NCBI GenBank assembly: GCA_024403275.1
Contig: JAKSSD010000001.1
Coordinates: 111,197-175,196, forward strand
Direction: 5' to 3'
DNA length: 64,000 nt
Source of the DNA: Lachnospiraceae bacterium
GTDB lineage: Bacteria > Bacillota > Clostridia > Lachnospirales > Lachnospiraceae
The stretch's first letter is position 1, and the number at the start of each line of letters is the position of its first letter. A program made the position numbers and the translations under genes. This document shows positions 26,381 to 34,027 of the stretch, one piece after another. Below the pieces are notes generated by a model. That model saw nothing but the letters and a program-made list of their open reading frames with translations. It was not told the origin of the DNA and did no database searches.

Positions 26381-27486
26381 TGGATTCTAAATCTATAAGT
26401 TATCATGAATCTGTAAAAAATAATAATACTTTAAAACTGAGAGAGTTAATAAAAAAACTCCCTCCTTTTTGTCGAGATTATTTTTTAGGTAAAGATCAGC
26501 TTATATCTTCCAGAACTAAAATTGCATACGCTTATGATTTAAGTGTATTCTTTGAATATTTACACGATGGAGATCCTCGCTACTCTTCTACCCCTGTAAA
26601 TGAATATAAAATTAGCATGCTTGACGAAATTAGTAGAAATGATATTCTTTATTACCTTGAATATCTTACCTTATATGAAAAAGATGGGAAAATATATAAA
26701 AACGACGAAAGAGGCAAATCAAGAAAACTGGCTTCTTTAAAAAGTTTCTATAATTATTATTTTTGTAATGAAATCATTAAAACTAATCCAGCGGCATTAG
26801 TTCAGATGCCTAAACTTCATGAGAAAGAAATAATCAGACTAGATATTAACGAAGTTGCTGAACTTCTTGATTTAGTAGAAAACGGATATAAATTAACCAA
26901 AGGCGAAAAACGATTCTATGATAAAACTGCAACAAGAGATTTTACTATTCTTACAGTTATGTTAGGCACCGGAATAAGAGTTTCTGAATGCGTAGGTTTA
27001 AATCTTGAAGATATAGACATGGATGAATTCAGATTTAAAGTTCGTCGTAAAGGCGGAAATGAAGCTATAATATACTTTGGTGATGAGGTTGCTGATGCAC
27101 TTGATAATTATCTTCAGTTAAGAAATTATTTAATACCTGCTGAAGGTCATGAAAACGCTTTATTCTTAAGTCTTCAAAACAAAAGAATGTCTGTAAGAGC
27201 CATGGAAAATATGGTTTCAAAATACACATCTAAAATAGGCACCTTAAAGCATATTACACCACATAAATTAAGAAGTACTTTTGGTACAAATCTTTATCGT
27301 GAAACTGGTGATATATATATGGTTGCCGATTTTTTGGGTCATAAAGATGTAAATACTACAAGAAAACATTATGCTTCAATCTCAGATGATTCAAAAAGAC
27401 GTGCAATTATGTCTTTTAAATTAAGAGAAAATCCTGATTCAGATGATAATGACAATATAGATAATAATTCAAATAACGAAGATTAA
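26380..27486 (+). CDS. Tyrosine recombinase, XerS/XerC-like
   Basis: Site-specific recombinase with an N-terminal SAM-like core-binding domain and a C-terminal catalytic domain. The full active site is visible: R200 (GTGIRVSE), K224 (RRKGGNEA), H295 and R298 (HKLRS), H321 (GHKDVN) and Y331 (RKHYASI). An in-frame ATG 12 bases earlier exists; 26380 is preferred because it has GAAGGA 11 bases upstream and gives a TAATG overlap with ttcA, for 368 residues. The long N-terminal part and single-gene setting between ttcA and lexA resemble chromosome-dimer-resolving XerS/XerA rather than a phage integrase. No att-like repeats were seen beside it. Confidence 0.85.
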   Translation: MDSKSISYHESVKNNNTLKLRELIKKLPPFCRDYFLGKDQLISSRTKIAYAYDLSVFFEYLHDGDPRYSSTPVNEYKISMLDEISRNDILYYLEYLTLYEKDGKIYKNDERGKSRKLASLKSFYNYYFCNEIIKTNPAALVQMPKLHEKEIIRLDINEVAELLDLVENGYKLTKGEKRFYDKTATRDFTILTVMLGTGIRVSECVGLNLEDIDMDEFRFKVRRKGGNEAIIYFGDEVADALDNYLQLRNYLIPAEGHENALFLSLQNKRMSVRAMENMVSKYTSKIGTLKHITPHKLRSTFGTNLYRETGDIYMVADFLGHKDVNTTRKHYASISDDSKRRAIMSFKLRENPDSDDNDNIDNNSNNED

Positions 27487-27515
27487 AATATATAAACATT
27501 AATTCGAAAATTTGT

Positions 27516-27544
27516 TTGATTTAAAAGCAAATATATGATATTAT
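27516..27544 (+). promoter_or_regulatory. lexA promoter
   Basis: TTGATT (27516-27521), a 17-base spacer and TGA-TATTAT (extended -10 ending at 27544). The LexA palindrome starts at the next base, so a bound repressor would cover the transcription start. Confidence 0.75.
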
Positions 27545-27570
27545 TTAAACAGAATATATGTTCTGTTTAA
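27545..27570 (+). promoter_or_regulatory. LexA operator (SOS box) in a 26-bp inverted repeat
   Basis: Perfect 10-base arms TTAAACAGAA and TTCTGTTTAA around TATATG. The core GAATATATGTTC (27552-27563) differs by one base from the Gram-positive GAAC-N4-GTTC consensus. Its position between the -10 element and the AAGGAG site fits autorepression of lexA. Confidence 0.8.
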
Positions 27571-27580
27571 AGGAGATTTT

Positions 27581-28201
27581 ATGTCAAGAGAAAAGAATAA
27601 ATTAACTCAAACTGACTATGACTTACTTGAATTTATAAAAGATAATATCGTTGCTAAAGGATATCCCCCTACAGTGCGCGAAATGTGCTCATTTTCAGGC
27701 TTATCATCTACAAGTAGTGTATTTGCCCATCTTAACAAATTAGAGGCAAATAACCTCATTAAAAGAGATCCTGCTAAGCCAAGATGTATTGAAATCATTG
27801 ATGATTCCTTTACTCAGATAAGAACAGAAATGACTTCTATTCCTATCGTTGGTAAAGTTGCCTGTGGTGAACCAATTCTTGCAACTCAAAATATAGAAGG
27901 TTACTTCCCTCTTCCAGTTGATATGGTTCCTAATTCAGAAGTATTTGTACTTATAGCTAAAGGCGATAGTATGATTAATGTCGGAATCTTTGATGGAGAT
28001 TATGTATTCGTTAAAAAGATGAATACTGCTAAAAATGGTGATACGGTAGTTGCTCTTGTTGACGATTCTGCCACTATTAAGACTTTCTATAAACATTCCG
28101 ATCATATTGAATTAAGACCAGAAAATGATTCAATGTCTCCGATAATTGTTAAAGATGTTATTATTTTAGGACATGTTTTCGGTGTATTTAGATTATGTTA
28201 G
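27581..28201 (+). CDS. lexA: SOS regulatory repressor LexA
   Basis: Repressor of the DNA-damage response, inactivated by RecA-stimulated self-cleavage. It has an N-terminal winged helix (about 1-70, with GYPPTVREM and SSTSSVFAHLNKLE) and a C-terminal S24 protease domain with the Ser-Lys dyad S130 (GDSM) and K167 (ATIK). The scissile bond that is Ala-Gly in Bacillus (KVTAGSP) aligns with C95-G96 here (KVACGEP), the dipeptide cut in UmuD. The length of 206 residues is normal. Promoter, operator and AAGGAG site are all visible upstream, and a strong terminator follows. Confidence 0.96.
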   Translation: MSREKNKLTQTDYDLLEFIKDNIVAKGYPPTVREMCSFSGLSSTSSVFAHLNKLEANNLIKRDPAKPRCIEIIDDSFTQIRTEMTSIPIVGKVACGEPILATQNIEGYFPLPVDMVPNSEVFVLIAKGDSMINVGIFDGDYVFVKKMNTAKNGDTVVALVDDSATIKTFYKHSDHIELRPENDSMSPIIVKDVIILGHVFGVFRLC

Positions 28202-28254
28202 TTATAAATTAATAAGTTTAAAATATTAATTAAATATGAAGCTTTCTTTATTTA

Positions 28255-28282
28255 AAAAAATAACCCAATCGGGTTATTTTTT
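28255..28282. terminator. Bidirectional terminator between lexA and nadD
   Basis: Perfect 12-bp stem AAAAAATAACCC / GGGTTATTTTTT with an AATC loop. It ends lexA transcripts on the plus strand and the rplU-to-nadD transcript on the minus strand. Confidence 0.9.
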
Positions 28283-29431
28283 ATTTGTATAATATTTGAA
28301 TGTTTCTTCAGTTTTAGAATCAATATCATGTCCAACCGATTTTACGTGATATATGCAATCATACAATACGTCAATCAATACAGAATCTAAATCATAAAAT
28401 ACTCTTTTTCTATATTCTGGAAGCTTTGGTGAATGTTTTCTATTGATTTCAATAAAATCAGAAATATATATAATCTTTTCAAGAGTATTCATTCCAGGTC
28501 TGCCAGTAGTATGATAAATTATTGCATCTAAGATTTCCTGATCTTTAATACCATATTTTTCTACTGCTAGGCAAGCTCCCGCTTTAGAATGAAGTAAACC
28601 TTCGTTAACTGCTTCTAAAGAGGTAAGATTAAAGAAATATCTATTACAGATTGCATGCATATTATCAAGTGACATATACTTAGCACAATCATGAAGTAAT
28701 GCAGCAATTTCTGCTTTATTAATATCAACACCATATTTCTTTGCAAGACTAACTGCCATGTCTCTAACACCAATAGTATGATAAAATCTTTTTTCAGGTA
28801 ATTCTTCCTTTAAAATTCTAATAATCTCAGGAATACTTAACTCATCATAGATTCTGTTAGTTTTAATATAATCTAATACTTTTTCTGGAACCATTGAAGC
28901 AATCGCATCATATTCTTTATTAACTATTTTTTCTCTAACATATGTAGATGAAATATCAAGAAAATCACAATTCAAAAAACTTATCGAAGCATTAAAACGT
29001 TCACTTAGTTCTTTCGCCTTAAGTTTACTATTTTCATCTCCTCTATCAGCTACTAAGAAAATTAAATTTGAAAATAAATACTGAGGCTCATACCATTTTT
29101 CAATCATATATAAAGTATCAGTACCTATAATATAATATAATTCATCTTCAGGATTAATAGCTTTTAATTCTTCAATTGTATCCTTAGTATAAGTAAACCC
29201 AGGTCTTTTTACTTCAATATCACTAATATCAAAGTATTCATAATCTTCAATTGCAAGTTTAGTCATATTAAATCTATGAAAAGAAGGAACAACTCCTTGT
29301 TTCATATATGATACACCTGTTGGAAGAAATAGTACTTTATCAAGCTTAGCATCATCAAATGCAGCCTTAGCTATATGAATATGACCATTATGTATGGGAT
29401 TAAAAGTTCCTCCCATAATACCAATTTTCAT
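28274..29431 (-). CDS. nadD: Nicotinate-nucleotide adenylyltransferase fused to a YqeK HD domain
   Basis: The N-terminal half (about 1-195) is NadD, which makes nicotinate adenine dinucleotide from nicotinate mononucleotide and ATP: GGTFNPIHNGH with H14/H17, and ISSTYVR near 160-166. The C-terminal half (about 200-385) is the HD-domain protein YqeK, with H218 and the H247-D248 pair in ALLHDCAKYM. Bacillus YqeK is a diadenosine tetraphosphate hydrolase. In Bacillus these are separate neighbouring genes; here one frame runs through both with no stop or restart site, so it is a true fusion. It is last in the rplU-rpmA-obgE-yhbY run and its stop lies in a terminator. Confidence 0.93.
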   Translation of the reverse strand: MKIGIMGGTFNPIHNGHIHIAKAAFDDAKLDKVLFLPTGVSYMKQGVVPSFHRFNMTKLAIEDYEYFDISDIEVKRPGFTYTKDTIEELKAINPEDELYYIIGTDTLYMIEKWYEPQYLFSNLIFLVADRGDENSKLKAKELSERFNASISFLNCDFLDISSTYVREKIVNKEYDAIASMVPEKVLDYIKTNRIYDELSIPEIIRILKEELPEKRFYHTIGVRDMAVSLAKKYGVDINKAEIAALLHDCAKYMSLDNMHAICNRYFFNLTSLEAVNEGLLHSKAGACLAVEKYGIKDQEILDAIIYHTTGRPGMNTLEKIIYISDFIEINRKHSPKLPEYRKRVFYDLDSVLIDVLYDCIYHVKSVGHDIDSKTEETFKYYTNKK

Positions 29432-29451
29432 ATTAACTCTCCAAAATCAGA

Positions 29452-29742
29452 TCACTTAGGTAATACAATAACTGGATCTTTTTTAAATGCTTTATAAAGA
29501 ATAATCTTTTTACCAATAACCTTAACAACTTCTGAATTAGAACGCTCAGAAACAATAGTTGCAATTTCTCTAGGATCATCAGCACAGTTTTTAAGAACAC
29601 TAATCTTGATAAGCTCATGTGTATTAAAAGCTTCAATAATAGCTTCATTAAACTCAGGAGTTAAACTAGATTTACCAACTGAGAATAATGGGCTTAATGT
29701 ATTTGCCAATGACTGTAAATATGCTCTTTGTTTACTTGTCAT
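29452..29742 (-). CDS. yhbY: YhbY/CRS1 RNA-binding protein (ribosome assembly)
   Basis: Small CRM-domain protein that binds pre-ribosomal RNA. The 96 residues show the family pattern: TSKQRAYLQSLA at the start, FSVGKSSLTPEF, ELIKISVLKNC, and the GKKIILYK strand near the end. It lies 13 bases after obgE and before nadD-yqeK, the usual obg-yhbY-nadD order of Firmicutes. Upstream AGAGGTG site. Nothing odd seen. Confidence 0.92.
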   Translation of the reverse strand: MTSKQRAYLQSLANTLSPLFSVGKSSLTPEFNEAIIEAFNTHELIKISVLKNCADDPREIATIVSERSNSEVVKVIGKKIILYKAFKKDPVIVLPK

Positions 29743-29755
29743 ATCTATTCACCTC

Positions 29756-31087
29756 TTATTTATAATAATCAAATGACAATCCATATAAGCGCACTGTATC
29801 GCCTTCCTGGATGCCTAATTCCTCTAACTGTTCAAGAATACCATTGTCTTTAAGGAAGTTCTGGAAGAAAGCAAAACCTTTCTCAGAATCAAGATTAGTA
29901 TATCCAAGCATTCTTTCAATACGAGGTCCTTCAACAACATATTCCTTCTCTTCTGGATCATATTCAACTGTATATGGTTCATTTGATATAGAAGAATGTT
30001 CTTCAGGAAAATATTCCTGTTCAAATACAACAGGAGTTTTATCCATTTTTGAAAGTACTTCTGAAACATATAAAATAAGTTCCTTAACACCTTCTCCAGT
30101 ATATGAACTAATAGGAAATACCTTAATACCCATTGCTTCATATTTTTCTTTAATTTGTCTTACATAATCATGTTCAGGAGAATAAATAAATTCACCATTA
30201 TCATCTATATCTATAGGCTCATGTGAAATAATATCAGTTTTATTACATGCAATAATAATTGGTCTTTCCATAAGTTCATTATTATATTTCAATAACTCAT
30301 TATGAATAACTTCGATATCCTCAAGAGGATTTCTTCCTTCACTACCTGAAGCATCTACAACATGAACAAATACTTTAGTTCTTTCGATATGTCTTAAAAA
30401 ATCAAAGCCTAAACCAACACCTTCTGATGCTCCTTCAATAATACCAGGAATATCAGCCATAACGAAACTTTGACCACCATTTACATCAACTACACCAAGG
30501 TGCGGAGATAACGTTGTGAAATGATAGTTGGCTATTTCAGGTCTTGCATTAGAGCATTTTGTAAGCAATGTTGACTTACCAACATTAGGAAATCCTACAA
30601 GACCAACGTCAGCAATCACCTTAAGCTCAAGGTAAAGATCAAGTTCTTTAGCAGGTTGACCAGGCTGCGCATATTTAGGAGCCTGCATAGTACTAGTAGC
30701 ATAATGTTGATTACCATTACCACCACGTCCACCTTTAAGAATGAGAAATTCATTCAAATCACCTGACATATCTGCAATTACCTGCATAGAATTAAGCTCT
30801 TTAATAACAGTTCCTCTTGGAACACGTAAAATAATATCAGAACCATTCTTACCACGGCAATTTTTCTTGCCACCATCTTCACCATCACCAGCTTTATACT
30901 TGCGTACATGTCGATAATCAGCAAGTGTATTCATACCTTCGTCTACACGAAAAATAACAGAGCCGCCTTCGCCTCCGTCTCCTCCATCTGGACCACCATC
31001 TGGAACATATTTTTCACGTCTAAAAGATACGTGGCCATCGCCACCTTTACCACTTCTAATATAAATTTTAGCTCTGTCTGCAAACAT
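29756..31087 (-). CDS. obgE: GTPase Obg
   Basis: Ribosome-associated GTPase needed for 50S assembly and growth control. The N-terminal glycine-rich Obg fold (about 1-158, with GGDGGEGGSVIF) is followed by the G domain with GFPNVGKST (G1), DIPGIIEGA (G3) and NKTD (G4), and a C-terminal OCT domain (about 365-443). The frame extends 11 codons upstream, but the start at 31087 (MFADRAKIYIR) matches the family and has GGAGG six bases before it, giving 443 residues. It is separated from rpmA by a terminator-like hairpin only 18 bases upstream. Confidence 0.96.
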   Translation of the reverse strand: MFADRAKIYIRSGKGGDGHVSFRREKYVPDGGPDGGDGGEGGSVIFRVDEGMNTLADYRHVRKYKAGDGEDGGKKNCRGKNGSDIILRVPRGTVIKELNSMQVIADMSGDLNEFLILKGGRGGNGNQHYATSTMQAPKYAQPGQPAKELDLYLELKVIADVGLVGFPNVGKSTLLTKCSNARPEIANYHFTTLSPHLGVVDVNGGQSFVMADIPGIIEGASEGVGLGFDFLRHIERTKVFVHVVDASGSEGRNPLEDIEVIHNELLKYNNELMERPIIIACNKTDIISHEPIDIDDNGEFIYSPEHDYVRQIKEKYEAMGIKVFPISSYTGEGVKELILYVSEVLSKMDKTPVVFEQEYFPEEHSSISNEPYTVEYDPEEKEYVVEGPRIERMLGYTNLDSEKGFAFFQNFLKDNGILEQLEELGIQEGDTVRLYGLSFDYYK

Positions 31088-31104
31088 AAAAAGCCTCCAT
31101 ATAC

Positions 31105-31133
31105 AAAAAGCCTCAAGCATAAATACTTGAGGC
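31105..31133 (-). terminator. Terminator-like hairpin between rpmA and obgE
   Basis: Perfect stem GCCTCAAG / CTTGAGGC (31110-31133) with an 8-base loop, followed on the minus strand by T5. It lies just after the rpmA stop and 18 bases before the obgE start. It may lower obgE expression relative to the ribosomal protein genes. Confidence 0.8.
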
Positions 31134-31140
31134 CTTAAAA

Positions 31141-31425
31141 TTACTGTTCTACAGGATATACACTTGCCTGTTTCTTGTCACGGCCCTTACGCTCGAAACG
31201 TAAAACACCATCAACTTTAGCAAATAATGTATCATCTCCGCCGATACCAACATTTAATCCTGGATGGATCTTAGTACCGCGCTGTCTATATAGAATATTG
31301 CCGGCCTTAACAAACTGACCGTCAGCTCTCTTAGCACCTAAACGCTTAGATTCGGAATCTCTACCGTTCTTAGTAGAACCAACACCTTTCTTGTGTGCAA
31401 ATAATTGAAGATTCATCTGCAACAT
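31141..31425 (-). CDS. rpmA: 50S ribosomal protein L27, with cleavable N-terminus
   Basis: L27 sits next to the peptidyl transferase centre. The mature protein begins [14 protein letters not shown]. It is preceded by [10 protein letters not shown], the Firmicutes N-terminal extension that blocks the active site until removed by the cysteine protease Prp. The residues around the cut (NLQLFA) fit the known Prp recognition sequence. Prp is encoded directly upstream, four bases away. Total length is 94 residues. Good ribosome-binding site (GGAGG) upstream. Confidence 0.97.
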   Translation of the reverse strand: MLQMNLQLFAHKKGVGSTKNGRDSESKRLGAKRADGQFVKAGNILYRQRGTKIHPGLNVGIGGDDTLFAKVDGVLRFERKGRDKKQASVYPVEQ

Positions 31426-31429
31426 AGGT

Positions 31430-31753
31430 CTATACCTCCTTCATCGAAATTTTTAAAAACTTCTTACCATAAGTATTAACAATTCCTCTTAATCCTAATT
31501 CAAGAGATTTTACCAGCAAATCAGTATCATGTGAACAACCTGATTTAATTAAAATCTCTGTAGTTTGATCCTCATGTGTTTCTGAAAGAATCAAATCATC
31601 TGTAAAGTTCTCAATTGAATTGGCACAATTAATTACCAAAGCTGAAACAGCTGAACAAATTATGTCTTTACCATAATCATCATATTCTGCATGACCATAG
31701 CATTCAATCTTAACTACTTTATCATTTTGTTTATAAAAATTAACAGAAATCAT
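31430..31753 (-). CDS. prp: Ribosomal-processing cysteine protease Prp (YsxB)
   Basis: Removes the N-terminal extension of L27, encoded next in the operon. The catalytic pair is visible: H21 in CYGHAEY and C33 in [10 protein letters not shown], the spacing seen in Staphylococcus Prp (H22 and C34). The length of 107 residues is normal. It lies between rplU and rpmA, the invariant place for this gene. Its ribosome-binding site is poor, which may keep the protease low relative to its ribosomal neighbours. Confidence 0.95.
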   Translation of the reverse strand: MISVNFYKQNDKVVKIECYGHAEYDDYGKDIICSAVSALVINCANSIENFTDDLILSETHEDQTTEILIKSGCSHDTDLLVKSLELGLRGIVNTYGKKFLKISMKEV

Positions 31754-31763
31754 TTTAATTTAA

Positions 31764-32069
31764 TTAAGCATTAATCTTTTCAATCTTAACCTTTGTGTAA
31801 GACTGTCTGTGTCCGTTTTTCTTATGGTAGCCAGATTTTCTCTTGTATTTGTATACAATAACCTTCTTACCTCTACCCTGCTCTAAAACAGTTGCGGATA
31901 CAGTAGCGTTATCACAATCAGCACCTACCTTTAAAGTAGCATCACTAACTGCTAAAACATCATCAAATGTAACAGTATCGTTTACTTCAGCAACGAGCTT
32001 CTCTACTGAGATAACATCACCTTCAGAAACTTTGTACTGCTTACCACCAGTTGCAATAATAGCGTACAT
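31764..32069 (-). CDS. rplU: 50S ribosomal protein L21
   Basis: Binds 23S rRNA in the large subunit. The 101 residues match the family from [14 protein letters not shown] to the basic C-terminal block [14 protein letters not shown]. First gene of the rplU-prp-rpmA-obgE-yhbY-nadD run, with a very strong AAGGAGGTG site, a structured leader and a near-consensus promoter upstream. Confidence 0.97.
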   Translation of the reverse strand: MYAIIATGGKQYKVSEGDVISVEKLVAEVNDTVTFDDVLAVSDATLKVGADCDNATVSATVLEQGRGKKVIVYKYKRKSGYHKKNGHRQSYTKVKIEKINA

Positions 32070-32141
32070 AAGGCACCTCCTTATTCACAATCTCGCTAGC
32101 TTCGGTGGGCAAAGCCTCTTTAACCTCACTACGCGGCATAC
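32070..32141 (-). promoter_or_regulatory. Candidate L21 leader (5' UTR of rplU)
   Basis: About 72 nt between the predicted transcription start and the rplU start. It contains GCTTTG / CGAAGC (6-bp hairpin, loop CCCAC) and another GC-rich segment (CCGCGTAGTGAGG), in contrast to the AT-rich surroundings. Firmicutes have a known ribosomal protein L21 leader at this position (Rfam L21_leader). Membership needs a covariance-model check. Confidence 0.6.
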
Positions 32142-32147
32142 TCAAAT

Positions 32148-32176
32148 ATAATACAAGAATACAATATATATGTCAA
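32148..32176 (-). promoter_or_regulatory. Strong promoter of the rplU operon
   Basis: On the minus strand, TTGACA (32171-32176, perfect -35), a 17-base spacer and TATTAT (32148-32153). The best sigma-A match in the window, as expected for ribosomal protein genes. Confidence 0.88.
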
Positions 32177-32195
32177 GCATTATTTGAAATTTACA

Positions 32196-32226
32196 TAAAA
32201 ATAGGGTTCACAAAAATGTGAACCCC
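32196..32226 (-). terminator. Terminator after the SHOCT-repeat gene
   Basis: Perfect 9-bp stem GGGTTCACA / TGTGAACCC with a TTTT loop, followed on the minus strand by TATTTTTA. It isolates the SHOCT-repeat gene from the rplU promoter just downstream. Confidence 0.88.
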
Positions 32227-32238
32227 AATAATTTAATT

Positions 32239-33918
32239 TTATAATTCGCTCATAAGTTTGAGTTTGTAATTTGTAAACTCATCTGTTGAAAGCATTCCAG
32301 TTTTTTCAAGATCCATAAGTTTCTTAACCTTAGACTGGAACTCTTCTGTTGAACCATCTCCAGCAGCGAAGATATCGTCAACAAATTCCTGCTTACGAAC
32401 TTCATAATCCTGAGTAGTAATAAGTCCAATCTGTGGTAATGCAATATATAACTGAACTTTTGTTACATAATCCTGAACATTAGCTACTTTACGAAGAAGT
32501 TCAACCTTTTTAGCATGGAAATCAAGTTCTGATAACCATTCGCAATTCTTAAGAGCCATGAGTCTTTCAACTACAATGCTAAACTCAGGAACATTTGTCC
32601 AAGGAGCATTTGTGAATGAATCAATAACATCATTCTGTTTCTTCTTGAATTCGCCTTCTGAAATTAATCTAGCTGCAACAAGAATTGGCCATTTTCTTAA
32701 CTTGCTTGATAATAATTCAATTGGATCAAGTTCAGAAACATCAATATGATCAACTAATGACTGAATCTTAATCTTGAATTCATCTTCTGAAAGCATATCA
32801 GCTTCACGAAGAACTGGCCATCTCTGTAACTTCTTAAGAGTAATTTCATCTGGATCAGCATCGCTGTATTCAACTTCTGAAAGTACCTGGAGCTTCTTCT
32901 CAGCAAATTCAGCATCATCAATCATGCCGCCAAGCTTAAGATAAGGTAATCTTTCAACATTTCTCTTATATTCATCAAGGTCTTCAACATCTGTAGAGCA
33001 ACACTCTTTAATGATATCAACCTTTCTAGAATCAAATTCTTTCTCTGAAAGCATTCCACATTCTTTAAGAACAACAAGTTTCTGAACCTTCTCGTTGAAA
33101 TCTGTCATTCCACAAAGTTCAGATACAAGTTCAAGTTTCTTTGCATCGAACTCTTTATCAGTAAGCATTCCGCAATCCTTAAGAACGTATAACTTCTCCA
33201 TTCTCTTCTGGAAATCTTCCGAATCATTTTTCTTCTGCTGAGCCGCTGCGGCCTGAGCTGCCTGAGCAGGTGCTTTCTGCATTACTGCACTACCTACAGT
33301 TCCTGTTGGAGCTGTCTGAACTGGTGCTGTGCTTCTGCTTAATAATGCTCCACCAACATTTTCACCAATTCCTGTTTCCTTCTTAACAACAACATTCTGT
33401 GTTACTTCCTGTTTGATTGCTTTTGTCTGAAGGTTAACACTAGGTACTGGAGCTGATGGTACAGCCTGAGTTGCTATTGGCTGCTGAGGAGGAACAGGTG
33501 GTGCAGGAACAACTGGTCTGCCGATTGGCTGGCTCTGTGTTGTAGCCTGTCTAGCTTCCATCTGACCTGAAGCTGCTGTTTTCTCTTTTAACTCACCAAG
33601 TAACTCAATAACTACATCAATATCCTTAATTGCAGGGAAAATTGTCTGAGCTTTCTTAGTACCATATAAACTAGTGATACGTGTATTCATAATCAAAGCC
33701 TGATCGCCCTGATAATCACCTTTAATAACTTCACGAACATCGTTAATTGGATACTCGAAATTATCAATATATCCATTACGACCTTCTTCGTTACAGATAA
33801 AAGCCTTTCCGGAAATCTTAGTGTCCTCAATCTTTAAGAACAACTTATCTCCACCTTTAAGCAACTTATTCTTGATGCTGCCGCTATAATTACAAGAAAA
33901 TACTTGAGCAGTTGCCAT
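32239..33918 (-). CDS. Protein with eight tandem SHOCT-like repeats
   Basis: 559 residues, no signal peptide or membrane segment. Residues 1-115 form a compact beta-rich N-terminal domain of unknown type. Residues about 116-232 are a Pro/Gln/Ala/Val-rich linker. From 239 to the C-terminus there are eight copies of a roughly 30-residue SHOCT-like unit (pattern: L-x-x-L-K-x-x-G-M-L-[ST]-x-x-E-F-x-x-K-K). They lie at about 239-267, 277-305, 320-348, 361-390, 404-432, 448-477, 486-516 and 530-559. SHOCT units normally occur singly at a protein end and are thought to mediate oligomerisation or docking. The gene stands alone, with its own terminator and a GGGAGG ribosome-binding site. The function is unknown; a scaffold role is inference. 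Confidence 0.85.
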   Translation of the reverse strand: MATAQVFSCNYSGSIKNKLLKGGDKLFLKIEDTKISGKAFICNEEGRNGYIDNFEYPINDVREVIKGDYQGDQALIMNTRITSLYGTKKAQTIFPAIKDIDVVIELLGELKEKTAASGQMEARQATTQSQPIGRPVVPAPPVPPQQPIATQAVPSAPVPSVNLQTKAIKQEVTQNVVVKKETGIGENVGGALLSRSTAPVQTAPTGTVGSAVMQKAPAQAAQAAAAQQKKNDSEDFQKRMEKLYVLKDCGMLTDKEFDAKKLELVSELCGMTDFNEKVQKLVVLKECGMLSEKEFDSRKVDIIKECCSTDVEDLDEYKRNVERLPYLKLGGMIDDAEFAEKKLQVLSEVEYSDADPDEITLKKLQRWPVLREADMLSEDEFKIKIQSLVDHIDVSELDPIELLSSKLRKWPILVAARLISEGEFKKKQNDVIDSFTNAPWTNVPEFSIVVERLMALKNCEWLSELDFHAKKVELLRKVANVQDYVTKVQLYIALPQIGLITTQDYEVRKQEFVDDIFAAGDGSTEEFQSKVKKLMDLEKTGMLSTDEFTNYKLKLMSEL

Positions 33919-33978
33919 TACAAAACCTCCCTTTCATTCCCGTTTTACTTATACGTAAACGCATTTAAATACTTATAT

Positions 33979-34007
33979 AGTTTATCAAATTTTAGGTCTT
34001 TCTTCAA
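33979..34007 (-). promoter_or_regulatory. Possible promoter of the SHOCT-repeat gene
   Basis: On the minus strand, TTGAAG (34002-34007), a 17-base spacer and TAAACT (33979-33984). Both elements match only 4 of 6. No better pair is visible in this 109-base gap. The 5' UTR holds a small bulged inverted repeat (33941-33961). Confidence 0.35.
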
Positions 34008-34027
34008 CCCTTAATTTATATATTTAT

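Noticed and set aside
26380-27486. Tyrosine recombinase as the integrase of a mobile element
   Set aside because: It lies among core genes, is coupled to ttcA, and shows no flanking direct repeats, tRNA or cargo; a Xer-type housekeeping role fits better.
33941-33961. Bulged inverted repeat in the leader of the SHOCT-repeat gene as an operator
   Set aside because: Seven pairs with a bulge in AT-rich sequence is within chance expectation; no second copy was noticed.
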